Part shown: piece by piece, positions 43,816 through 51,126 of the stretch
How positions within the stretch are numbered: the stretch's first letter is position 1
Layout: the number at the start of each line of letters is the position of its first letter
NCBI GenBank assembly: GCA_018669975.1
Contig: JABHSK010000009.1
Coordinates: forward strand, 1-51,126
Source of the DNA: Candidatus Parcubacteria bacterium
Lineage (GTDB): Bacteria > Patescibacteriota > Patescibacteriia > UBA1558 > GWA2-36-10
DNA length: 51,126 bases
Reading direction: 5' to 3'
Notes under the pieces: model-generated
Databases searched by the model: none
Seen by the model: only the letters and a program-made list of their open reading frames with translations
What the model was told of the DNA's origin: nothing
Made by a program: the position numbers and the translations under genes

Positions 43816-45546
43816 TTATTCCTTCCTAATACGTAAAACTTCTTCTATGGTAGTTAGACCTAGCAACGCTTTTTGCATGCCATCCTCAAAAATAGTAACC
43901 ATGCCCTGGGCTTTGGCTGCCTTATTTATTTCACCAGAGGAGGCGTTGCGTATAATACTAGCCTGCACATCGTCTTTATTTTCTAAAATCTCCATAACAG
44001 CCACCCTCTTTTTATAACCAGAATCACCACACCTAGAGCAACCTTTTCCCTTATAAAAACTGAGCTTATCAAAAGACTTTATTTTTTTCTCTGCAAAACC
44101 TAGCACTTTAAAACGCTGCAACATTTCCTCAAGGTCAAACTCCTTACTTAGACTAGTCAATGCTTCTTTGGATAAATGAAAACTTTCTATACAAGCTATA
44201 CAAATTCTACGCACCAAACGCTGAGCAACAACCACATTTAAAGTGGAGGCTGCTAAAAATGGCTCTACTCCCATATCCAACAAACGCGGCGGTGCACCAG
44301 ATGCATTGTTGGTATGCAAGGTAGATAGTACAAGGTGTCCAGTCAAGCCAGCTCGAACTGAAATTTGAGCAGTCTCTTTGTCACGAATCTCACCAATCAT
44401 GATTATATCAGGATCCTGACGCAGTAATGAACGTAAACCAGTCGCAAAAGTATAGCCTGCTTTTTCATTAACCTGAGTTTGATTAATACGATGAACACCA
44501 TATTCTATTGGATCCTCAATGGTGCAAATATTAACTAATTCTGTATTCAACATATTGAGAACTGTATATAAGGTGGTGGTTTTACCAGAACCGGTTGGAC
44601 CAACGACCAAAATCATACCAAAAGGCTTTTTGATCTGCCTTTCCATAATTTTAACATTTTTTTCTGAAAAACCTATATCTTCTAAAGTAAAATTTTGAGC
44701 TTCATCAGTCATTAATCTCATCACTACTTTTTCTCCATAAAAAGCAGGAATAATAGACACACGCACTGATTCCTCTTCGTCTTCTATTTTAAAAGAAAAT
44801 CGCCCATCTTGAGGAACCCTGTGTTCATCAATTCTTAAATTGGCTAAAATCTTTATTCGAGCTAAAAGAGCATCGTGCATAGAAGCTGGCAATTCAGCTT
44901 TATCGTGTAAATCACCATCAACACGGAAACGGATCACCACTGCATCAGGCAAAGCTTCAATATGTATATCTGAAGCCTGTTCAAAAATTGCATATTCTAA
45001 AATAGCATCAATAATCTTAATAACTGGTATCTCAATCTTGCTAACTTTACCATCCTTAGAAACAACTTCAGTGTTAAGCATGTCTGAAAGTTCCTTCTTT
45101 ATATTTTTTTCATAAAGACGAGTTGCAAATAGATAGTTCTTATAACTAGTCATAAAAACCTCCATTTTTTTCTTGGTCGCCTTTTTGACTAATGCTATTT
45201 TCTTTTTATCTAGAGGGTCAACAAAAGCAACTTTTAATGTCTTACCTTCCAAGCTAAAGGGAATTGCGTGGGCTTCGTTGGCTAAACCCTCTTCTATGGT
45301 GGTCAAAATCTTAGGATCAATTTTCCTCTTGCGTAAATTTACATAGGGAACATCCAACTTGTTGCTGATCAATTCATACAAATACCTCTCATTAAGAAAG
45401 CCCCTCTCAATCAAAACCTCCTCAACCCCACGGCGGCGGCGGCGAGCATTGTTTGTTGCGGCATCCCAGTCTGCTTTTTTGATAACCTTTAGGTCTATCA
45501 ATGTATTTTTTAAATCCTCCTGTGAAATTGGTAGCGATGAAGCCAT
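43816..45546 (-). CDS. pilB: PilB/GspE-family type IV pilus extension ATPase, operon copy
   Basis: 576 aa. N-terminal GspE/MshEN-type domain (ISQEDLKNTLIDLKVI ... ERYLYELISNKLDVPYVNL), then ASDIHIEALPDAVVIRFRVDG, Walker A VVGPTGSGKTTT, EDPIEYGVHRINQTQV, DPDIIMIGEIRD, GLTGHLVLSTLHTNNA and a tetracysteine site (CIAC ... CSRC). Residues 36-40 are a run of five arginines encoded by a short CGC/CGT repeat (45431-45447). First gene of the pilus operon; a promoter with TTGTGT and TATAAT at 17-base spacing lies 42 bases upstream. It powers pilus extension. Confidence 0.92.
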   Translation of the reverse strand: MASSLPISQEDLKNTLIDLKVIKKADWDAATNNARRRRRGVEEVLIERGFLNERYLYELISNKLDVPYVNLRKRKIDPKILTTIEEGLANEAHAIPFSLEGKTLKVAFVDPLDKKKIALVKKATKKKMEVFMTSYKNYLFATRLYEKNIKKELSDMLNTEVVSKDGKVSKIEIPVIKIIDAILEYAIFEQASDIHIEALPDAVVIRFRVDGDLHDKAELPASMHDALLARIKILANLRIDEHRVPQDGRFSFKIEDEEESVRVSIIPAFYGEKVVMRLMTDEAQNFTLEDIGFSEKNVKIMERQIKKPFGMILVVGPTGSGKTTTLYTVLNMLNTELVNICTIEDPIEYGVHRINQTQVNEKAGYTFATGLRSLLRQDPDIIMIGEIRDKETAQISVRAGLTGHLVLSTLHTNNASGAPPRLLDMGVEPFLAASTLNVVVAQRLVRRICIACIESFHLSKEALTSLSKEFDLEEMLQRFKVLGFAEKKIKSFDKLSFYKGKGCSRCGDSGYKKRVAVMEILENKDDVQASIIRNASSGEINKAAKAQGMVTIFEDGMQKALLGLTTIEEVLRIRKE

Positions 45547-45604
45547 TTATATAGATTTACAATTATTTATAATACATAAATTATACCAAAAATAGGGTAA
45601 TAAC

Positions 45605-45636
45605 ACAAAATAAAAAACTCACCTTTAGTGAGTTTT
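45605..45636. terminator. Intrinsic terminator of the 514-aa membrane protein
   Basis: AACTCAC / GTGAGTT stem (45616-45622 with 45628-45634) flanked by A and T runs; it can act on the - strand. Confidence 0.8.
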
Positions 45637-45657
45637 TTAAAATTGATTTTTTTCTTA

Positions 45658-47202
45658 TTACTCAGCAGTTTTTGTATTTTTTATAGCTTTGGCAGTTAAA
45701 TAATCAACTGGCGCATAATTATCAGTAAATAAAATGTGTTCTGTCAAATCTAAACTACCAATATCTACCAGATGCTCGGCTATACCGCTAATCGTTATAT
45801 TCTCATGCTCCCTGATAGCTAAATCACTAAAATCAACTTTCCGATCGCTATTATAACCTATAAAAACAACATTCTGATAGCCATCAAACTTTTGTTTACT
45901 AGTAGCAATATAATAACTGTTAGGAAATACCTCCTGGAATGTCTTTATTTCTGAAAGCAATATAGATGGTGCTGTGTCACCAAACCTACCTAAAAAATTA
46001 CCCATGAATATGCCCTCGTCGGTTAATTTTGATTTGGATAACTCAAAGAACTCCTTTGTAGATAAATGAGCTGGAATAGAGTATCTAGAATAATAAGCAT
46101 CTCCAAATATCAAATCATATTTTTTTTCAGTATTAGCTAAAAAACGACGACCATCCTCTGCATAATTATTTAACCTGTCATCATCGGGCAAACGAAAATA
46201 TTCTTTACTCAACTCAAATAATGATGGCTCTATCTCTACTACATCAACTGTAATATCTTCAATCTCCTCTAACAAAACCTTGGGAATAGAGTAGGCTGCC
46301 CCTCCAATAATCAATGCCTCTTTTAAATCTGGCTTAAAAAACTGATAGGCTGGATAATATTTTGAATATTCAAATACCAGTTCATCTGAATCCAAAAACA
46401 TAGCGCTTGATGGACTACGATCCTGCTGCATAATTCTAACTCCTCGACCATAGGCATCTTCCGTGTCATAAATCATAATTTTTTGATAGATTCCATCTTT
46501 AATATATAAAACGTTTTCTTCCTGCTCTTCAGAAGCAACAATACTACTAGTAGTCACCACTACTAAGCCTATTAACAAAATTATTTGCGCAATAATCTTT
46601 TTCTTAAAACCCAATTTCAAAATAGGCAATAAGCCCAAAAGAACCAACAATGAGCCGGTATATATTAAAATCTCATTTACTCCTAAATTTGGTATCAGAA
46701 CAAAGCCTGTCATTAAACTACCTAAAATACTACCTAGAGTTGACCAAAAAAATATCCTTCCTGAGATAGTTCCCACTCCCTGCTCAGGTAACCGCAATTG
46801 CTGTAGCTTAATGGTAAACGGTGACAACATGCCTAGTAAAAAACTAGGGACAAAAAACATCATAAGAGATGAAACTATTGGGCCAGAAACCATAGACAAT
46901 GAATGACCCATAGATGGTAATAGAATAATCGTAAATAATTGTAAAAGTAAAACCAATAGTCCGCTGATTAAAATAATACTAAAAAATATTTTTTCTGAGG
47001 GATGCTTATCTGCTAAACGACCACCAAGGTAATAGCCCACGCTTAGGGCTGCTAATATTACACTCAGTACACCAGAAACAGTAAAAATTGTATTGCCATA
47101 ATAGGGGGAAAGTATACGTACAGCCAAAATTTCTACTACTAATACAGCTGCTCCAGTTAAAAAAACTACAAATAGCAAACCATTCTTTTTCCAAAAACTC
47201 AT
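45658..47202 (-). CDS. Membrane protein with C-terminal spermidine-synthase-like domain, shorter member
   Basis: 514 aa. About seven or eight transmembrane helices (residues ~10-225) precede a Rossmann domain (residues ~260-490): EALIIGGAAYSIPKVLLEE, VDVVEIEPSLFELSKEYF, AEDGRRFL and YDLIFGDAYYSRYSIPAHL. This is the single-half version of the protein at 11089-13407. The glycine motif is GGAAY and the polyamine-site aspartates are not both kept, so it should not be called a spermidine synthase. ATG 47202 has no Shine-Dalgarno. It precedes the pilus operon but has its own terminator. Confidence 0.8.
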   Translation of the reverse strand: MSFWKKNGLLFVVFLTGAAVLVVEILAVRILSPYYGNTIFTVSGVLSVILAALSVGYYLGGRLADKHPSEKIFFSIILISGLLVLLLQLFTIILLPSMGHSLSMVSGPIVSSLMMFFVPSFLLGMLSPFTIKLQQLRLPEQGVGTISGRIFFWSTLGSILGSLMTGFVLIPNLGVNEILIYTGSLLVLLGLLPILKLGFKKKIIAQIILLIGLVVVTTSSIVASEEQEENVLYIKDGIYQKIMIYDTEDAYGRGVRIMQQDRSPSSAMFLDSDELVFEYSKYYPAYQFFKPDLKEALIIGGAAYSIPKVLLEEIEDITVDVVEIEPSLFELSKEYFRLPDDDRLNNYAEDGRRFLANTEKKYDLIFGDAYYSRYSIPAHLSTKEFFELSKSKLTDEGIFMGNFLGRFGDTAPSILLSEIKTFQEVFPNSYYIATSKQKFDGYQNVVFIGYNSDRKVDFSDLAIREHENITISGIAEHLVDIGSLDLTEHILFTDNYAPVDYLTAKAIKNTKTAE

Positions 47203-47334
47203 AGTTAAAAATTTAATTAATTATGAAGACAGTATAACACTTCTTGTTCAAAAAAAACAGATTTTGCTAAAGCATATATATTTTTCCTTATTATTGTTAT
47301 AATGACTATATAATTAAGAATTAATCAATAAAAC

Positions 47335-47958
47335 ATGGGGTTTTTAGATAATTTAAAATGGCGTTTTGCTACCAAAGAGTTCGATGTTGATAGGCCGGTA
47401 TCAAAAGAGGGTTTAGACAAAATCCTAACCGCCATTCGAATGGCTCCTACTTCCTACGGTCTACAATCTTTTCATGTCTATGTAGTGGAAAATTTAGATC
47501 TTAAGAAAAAAATAAAAACTAGGTCTTTTTTACAAAAACAAATAGACACCTGCTCTCATCTGTTAATTTTTTGTGCTCGTACCGACAAAAAAAACATAAG
47601 TCAAAGAATTGATGATTATATAGATTTAGCCACAGGTGGCGATAAAGTAAAAAAATTAAAAATGCAGCCAGCAAAACTAATGATGAAGGGTTCCATTAAA
47701 ATGAAATCGGATGAAGATGTCGCTTGCTGGAGTAGCAAGCAATGCTACATTGCCCTAGGCTTTGGTCTAGCAGCTGCAGCAGAATTAAATATTGATTCTT
47801 GTCCCATGGAAGGATTTGATAAAAAAGCTGTAGATAAAATCTTACAATTGCCAGCTAATTTGAATTCTACGGTATTTTTGGCTGTTGGTAATCGCAAAGA
47901 AGATCCAAGTAGAGCAAAAATTAGGTTCTCCAATGAAGATATGTTTACCCACAACTAA
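47335..47958 (+). CDS. Nitroreductase-family NAD(P)H-dependent FMN oxidoreductase
   Basis: 207 aa, matching NfsB-type nitroreductases. Visible are WRFATKEFDVDRPVS, IRMAPTSYGLQSFHVYVVEN (FMN-binding P..Y.xQ segment), a middle helical region, QCYIALGFGLAAAAELNIDSCPMEGF and VFLAVGNRKEDP. The family uses FMN and NAD(P)H to reduce nitro groups, quinones or flavins. Single gene, divergent from the membrane protein at 45658; TATAAT lies 33 bases upstream and no Shine-Dalgarno. The natural substrate is unknown. Confidence 0.9.
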   Translation: MGFLDNLKWRFATKEFDVDRPVSKEGLDKILTAIRMAPTSYGLQSFHVYVVENLDLKKKIKTRSFLQKQIDTCSHLLIFCARTDKKNISQRIDDYIDLATGGDKVKKLKMQPAKLMMKGSIKMKSDEDVACWSSKQCYIALGFGLAAAAELNIDSCPMEGFDKKAVDKILQLPANLNSTVFLAVGNRKEDPSRAKIRFSNEDMFTHN

Positions 47959-48018
47959 ACCTTGCTCTATTATCATTGTTTGCTATACTTTATTAAATTA
48001 ATTAATCTAATAAAAACT

Positions 48019-49449
48019 ATGAAAAAAGCAATTTTTACGTTTATTGCTGTAATCTTAGCCCTACCAAATATAGGTCTAGCTACAAATCCTCCTGCTGATT
48101 GTAGCGATAATCTAATCACGCCGGTAGTCAGTGCTACAGAAAACAGCGATGACATCACTTTATCTTGGGAAGAAATTACCCATGAAGATCTAAATGGTTA
48201 TAAAGTGGTTATTTCTCAAAATGATTCCACACCAGTTTATCCAGCTAATGGTTATCTGAGATGGATCACTAACACCAGTATTGTCTCACAGGAAATAGAC
48301 AACTCCTCTTCTTATAGAAATGGAGATTTTGGCTCTTACTTGGATGAAGGCGAGGATTATTATTTCTCCATCACTGCAGTCTATGGTTGTGGTGAAAAAG
48401 TAGCTGGTAATGTCTTGCATTTAACCTACCCGGGAAGCAGCGACACAGACGACGACGAAGATGATGATGACACATCAAATGTGGCTACTCCTACTCCAGT
48501 GGTAAGTATTAGCTCCTCATCAGACGGCGTATTAGTCTCTTGGGAAAAAATTGATGACGCTAGATTCAATGGTTATAAAGTAGTAGCCTCAAAAAGTGAT
48601 TCTAAACCAGCTTATCCTGGCGATGGTTATTTAAAATATATAACCAATGAAGATACTACTAGCCATCTAATAAACAATTCCTCTGCTTATAGAAGTGGGG
48701 ACTTTGGATCATACTTCAAGGTTGATGAAGATTACTATTTCTCTATCACAGCCCTATATACCACTGGCAAAGTTGCTGGTAATGCCATTTTAGAGACCTA
48801 TGAAGGTCCAGAACATAACACACCAGTCAAACCAGACATTATTGTAGACCCAATAGTAGACATGGAGAAAAAAGCTCAATTATTATTAGGCAATAGCCTG
48901 GGAGATATTTTGGATGAATTAAAAGAATTACGTAGTATTGTTAAAGAACAACAAAATGAAATTAAGTATCTACGTTCTTTGGTAGCTGACGTAGCCAGTG
49001 TGGCCCAAAGTGTCAAAGATACCATCAATCAATTTATCACCTATGGTGTAGATACCAATACTAAGAATCTTGGTGAAGGTGAAAGAGCGGCAGTAATTCA
49101 TTCTTATAAATCTGCTTTTGGTAAATTACCAGAAAGCGAAGATGAAATGACAGATGCTATTAAAATCGCCAATGGTCGCTGGCCATCCAAAACCAATGAG
49201 GCTGCAGAACATAGGGCTAAGGTAGAATTCAAAAAAATATATCTACGTGATGCAAATATGGAACAGCCAAATGATAACGCCGCTGTGACTGTTATGGCTT
49301 ACGGCTTAAGACAAAGAGCTGAAAATAGAAACCTTAATAGTGAAACAGAGGGCATTAAAACTTTTAAATATATTTACAACAAATTACCAGAAACTACCGA
49401 GGATTGGAATATCATGCAATCTATTACGTATTCTGGCGCAACTCGATAA
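48019..49449 (+). CDS. Secreted protein with two fibronectin-like domains and C-terminal repeat module
   Basis: 476 aa from ATG 48019, which gives a good signal peptide (MKKAIFTFIAVILALPNIGLA); the frame extends 19 codons further up without function. Two nearly identical beta-sandwich domains follow (SWEEITHEDLNGYKVVIS ... and SWEKIDDARFNGYKVVAS ..., each ending DYYFSITAxY), joined by a DTDDDEDDDDTSN linker. A coiled coil (residues ~285-340) and a C-terminal region with two copies of an Fxx(I/A)YxKLPExxED(W/E) repeat complete it. Probably a surface protein. A terminator follows at 49471. Confidence 0.8.
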   Translation: MKKAIFTFIAVILALPNIGLATNPPADCSDNLITPVVSATENSDDITLSWEEITHEDLNGYKVVISQNDSTPVYPANGYLRWITNTSIVSQEIDNSSSYRNGDFGSYLDEGEDYYFSITAVYGCGEKVAGNVLHLTYPGSSDTDDDEDDDDTSNVATPTPVVSISSSSDGVLVSWEKIDDARFNGYKVVASKSDSKPAYPGDGYLKYITNEDTTSHLINNSSAYRSGDFGSYFKVDEDYYFSITALYTTGKVAGNAILETYEGPEHNTPVKPDIIVDPIVDMEKKAQLLLGNSLGDILDELKELRSIVKEQQNEIKYLRSLVADVASVAQSVKDTINQFITYGVDTNTKNLGEGERAAVIHSYKSAFGKLPESEDEMTDAIKIANGRWPSKTNEAAEHRAKVEFKKIYLRDANMEQPNDNAAVTVMAYGLRQRAENRNLNSETEGIKTFKYIYNKLPETTEDWNIMQSITYSGATR

Positions 49450-49470
49450 TAAAATCGAAGTAAAATAAAT

Positions 49471-49499
49471 AAGGACCCAAGATTACTTGGGTCCTTTTT
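49471..49499. terminator. Bidirectional terminator between convergent genes
   Basis: Perfect 11-bp stem AAGGACCCAAG / CTTGGGTCCTT with ATTA loop, then a T run. Confidence 0.92.
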
Positions 49500-49501
49500 G
49501 A

Positions 49502-49897
49502 TTACCAGGATTTGGCAATCAACCAAACAATGAGCAAATGCAGAGTGTTGTCTACTACTGCATAGACTAGGCAGGAAAAAGCAATGTCAATTTCTCGATA
49601 CTGCTCCTGACTAGCATGGGCTTGAATGAAATTCCTGCCCCTAATCAGGTTTAACCATTTCTGACCCCAGGACCAACGGTCTATAACCCAATGACTAATA
49701 AAAATGAATCCAATAAGCAAGGGGTTAAGCGTCCAAAGAAACAAAGCCATGGCCGCGGTGTAAATCAGACAGTGCCAACTACACCAAGTAATCCCCCTAA
49801 TACCCGGCAAGGTCTTATTAAGAGCCATGGCCTTGGTCTGTAAGAGATAATCTCCAGCTAAATGACCAAATACTATTCTGGCGAAAAGGTCTTCCAT
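49502..49897 (-). CDS. DUF3307-like membrane protein
   Basis: 131 aa with about four hydrophobic segments and the pattern GHLAGDYLLQTKAMALNK ... WHCLIYTAAMALFLW ... FISHWVIDRWSWGQKW seen in DUF3307 proteins, whose conserved His and Asp residues are embedded in the helices. Function unknown. A GGGAGGAG site precedes ATG 49897. It overlaps the 3' end of the CoaD-like gene by 25 bases, so translation is coupled. Confidence 0.7.
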   Translation of the reverse strand: MEDLFARIVFGHLAGDYLLQTKAMALNKTLPGIRGITWCSWHCLIYTAAMALFLWTLNPLLIGFIFISHWVIDRWSWGQKWLNLIRGRNFIQAHASQEQYREIDIAFSCLVYAVVDNTLHLLIVWLIAKSW

Positions 49898-50934
49898 GGC
49901 AATGCTCCTCCCTGACCTAGTAAAAGGTTAAATTGCTCAGCTTGTCGCTCTAAATCTGCCAATGAACCAGCCGTGTCTACATTAAGTAGCTTGAGCTGAT
50001 GCTTTTTAGCTACCTGAACTGTCCCTGTCCAACCAGGAATCCTATCCACAAAAGGTTTGTGTTCCGGAGTGCCCCGTTGATCTATCCTGTCCAGGTTTTG
50101 TTTTGAATCATCACAGCCGACATAAATCACCTGACCACCAACAAAACGAAACATCTGTTTGTCTTCAGCTAGACCATAGGCTATCTCAACAAAAATATTG
50201 CTGTTTACCGGGGTATTTTTCAAAGACTGCCCAAGTAAATCAAACCAAGGATCTTTAATAGCCGCAGTCACTTGCTCAGGTTGCTCCAAGTACAGCTCCA
50301 CCAGATCATCACGGCCAAACTTTTGCCTAAGCATAGGCTTGAGCTGTTCACTGAATTGATCGGTATCAACCCAGTAATTGCCATCAATCTGACACAACTG
50401 TTTGAGCCAAGTGGATTTGCCAGAACCAGGTTTACCTACCACCAAAAATAATTTCTTGGCCTGCAAGACTTTCTCCAGTAAAGCTGAAGCTACCAATGGT
50501 GATACATACTGAGGCAACTTTTCTAGTTCCAACTTAGTAGCAAGTTGCCGGGCTCGTGAAGAAGATATTTGGCTAAACTCTGGATCACAAAATAGATGCA
50601 CGTAATTATTAATCCCAAACTCTTGGCGATTAAAATCCATCACCTGTTGTTCATAATCCATTTCACTAACCTCACGCAAACCTCTAATCATAGTCACTTG
50701 CGATAAATCATACTTCTGCTGACCAAAGTATTGGACGGAAACATTCTCGGGTAAATCATAACTATGCCACAGACGAACACATTCCTGAGGAGTAAACCAA
50801 TTATCATGTTTTTGTGGGTTAGTCGAACAAATCACTACCACATGACCAAACATTATAGCTGCTTTACGCAAGGTCTGAAAATGACCATAGGTCGGCGGAC
50901 AAAAGCTTCCGGGAAACACGTAGGTTGCTGACAT
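49873..50934 (-). CDS. CoaD-like nucleotidyltransferase fused to a P-loop kinase domain
   Basis: 353 aa. Residues 1-155 match phosphopantetheine adenylyltransferase: FPGSFCPPTYGH (8-18, with the T/HxGH motif TYGH), MIRGLREVSEMDYEQQVMDFNR and ISSSRAR. Residues ~160-353 are a P-loop kinase: VVGKPGSGKST (166-175), WVDTDQF and a later variable part. The domain order is that of eukaryotic CoA synthase (PPAT then dephospho-CoA kinase), but the kinase half is not a clear CoaE. A strong AGGAGG site precedes ATG 50934. First gene of a two-gene operon with the DUF3307-like gene. Bifunctional CoA synthesis is an inference. Confidence 0.72.
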   Translation of the reverse strand: MSATYVFPGSFCPPTYGHFQTLRKAAIMFGHVVVICSTNPQKHDNWFTPQECVRLWHSYDLPENVSVQYFGQQKYDLSQVTMIRGLREVSEMDYEQQVMDFNRQEFGINNYVHLFCDPEFSQISSSRARQLATKLELEKLPQYVSPLVASALLEKVLQAKKLFLVVGKPGSGKSTWLKQLCQIDGNYWVDTDQFSEQLKPMLRQKFGRDDLVELYLEQPEQVTAAIKDPWFDLLGQSLKNTPVNSNIFVEIAYGLAEDKQMFRFVGGQVIYVGCDDSKQNLDRIDQRGTPEHKPFVDRIPGWTGTVQVAKKHQLKLLNVDTAGSLADLERQAEQFNLLLGQGGALPWKTFSPE

Positions 50935-51083
50935 GATTTTTCCTCCTAATTTTAAAGGACAGTGGTTGCTAAACTCTTACACTTGTATTATTATGCAAAT
51001 AGAGGATTTTAGCTGAATTTTTTATACTATTTTTAACATATTGCTACTTTTTAGCTAAAATTAGCTTAAAATATTATACAAAT

Positions 51084-51103
51084 TGTCGAAAAATTTCGAC
51101 AAT
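51084..51103. repeat. Inverted repeat upstream of the last gene
   Basis: TTGTCGAAA (51084-51092) and TTTCGACAA (51095-51103) are perfect 9-base arms around AA. It lies between a TATTATAC-like -10 region and ATG 51117, where an operator could sit. Confidence 0.5.
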
Positions 51104-51116
51104 AAGAATAAAAATA

Positions 51117-51126
51117 TGAAAAAAAT
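51117..51126 (+). CDS. Start of a gene cut off by the window end
   Basis: ATG AAA AAA at the very end is a plausible start (MKK..., as in signal peptides), and the preceding AT-rich region has -10-like sequences. Only three codons are present, so nothing else can be said. Confidence 0.3.

Noticed and set aside
1-51126. tRNA, rRNA, tmRNA, insertion sequences and prophage genes
   Set aside because: No matching motifs, transposase-like proteins or terminal repeats were seen on either strand.

Overview
The window looks like a contiguous chromosomal piece of a Patescibacteria (Candidate Phyla Radiation) bacterium. The evidence is an AT-rich genome with the standard code (TGA is used as a stop), short proteins, a full type IV pilus set, a leaner-than-usual valyl-tRNA synthetase, queH used in place of queG, fibronectin-like secreted proteins and many membrane-bound sugar transferases. 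The exact phylum cannot be settled from sequence alone. There are no rRNA or tRNA genes, CRISPR arrays or insertion sequences that I can see.

Layout. 1-5.3 kb: a partial hexapeptide-repeat gene, an unknown gene, a DEDDy exonuclease fused to a WYL domain, a UvrD/PcrA helicase and a DHH-motif protein. 5.4-7.2 kb: the major pilin and the GTPase YchF. 7.2-13.4 kb: a GT2 plus two tandem GT-C membrane glycosyltransferases, then a membrane spermidine-synthase-like protein. 13.5-18.2 kb: a NYN nuclease, the queuosine genes queA-queH with a GT-C protein, and an unknown gene. 18.3-26.4 kb: ruvB, gyrA, two small genes, rpsA and ftsH. 26.5-29.9 kb: a small unknown gene, a membrane protein and a stand-alone pilB. 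29.9-34.7 kb: valS behind a T-box leader, then tsaE and tsaD. 34.8-39.1 kb: a cupin, a small unknown gene, trmB, a secreted fibronectin-like protein and an AsnRS-like enzyme. 39.1-45.5 kb: a pilus operon (pilB, pilC, four prepilin-like proteins including one with a beta-propeller). 45.6-51.1 kb: another spermidine-synthase-like membrane protein, a nitroreductase, a second fibronectin-like protein, a DUF3307-like protein and a CoaD-like/P-loop kinase fusion.

How it fits together. The pilus operon, the separate major pilin and the extra ATPase together give a surface fibre system; the GT2/GT-C genes probably decorate surface proteins or glycans. ruvB, gyrA, the helicase and the exonuclease serve DNA maintenance. 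valS, tsaD/tsaE, trmB, queA/queH, rpsA and ychF serve translation.

Two gene styles are visible. Most housekeeping genes are AT-rich with no Shine-Dalgarno sequence, and several have a -10 box only 6-10 bases before ATG, which suggests leaderless mRNAs. About ten mostly single genes are clearly GC-richer, have strong Shine-Dalgarno sites and often near-consensus promoters and their own terminators. The most unusual items are a ValRS with a complete histidine-phosphatase domain inserted in its catalytic domain, the T-box leader controlling it, the propeller-bearing prepilin, and two candidate small RNAs.
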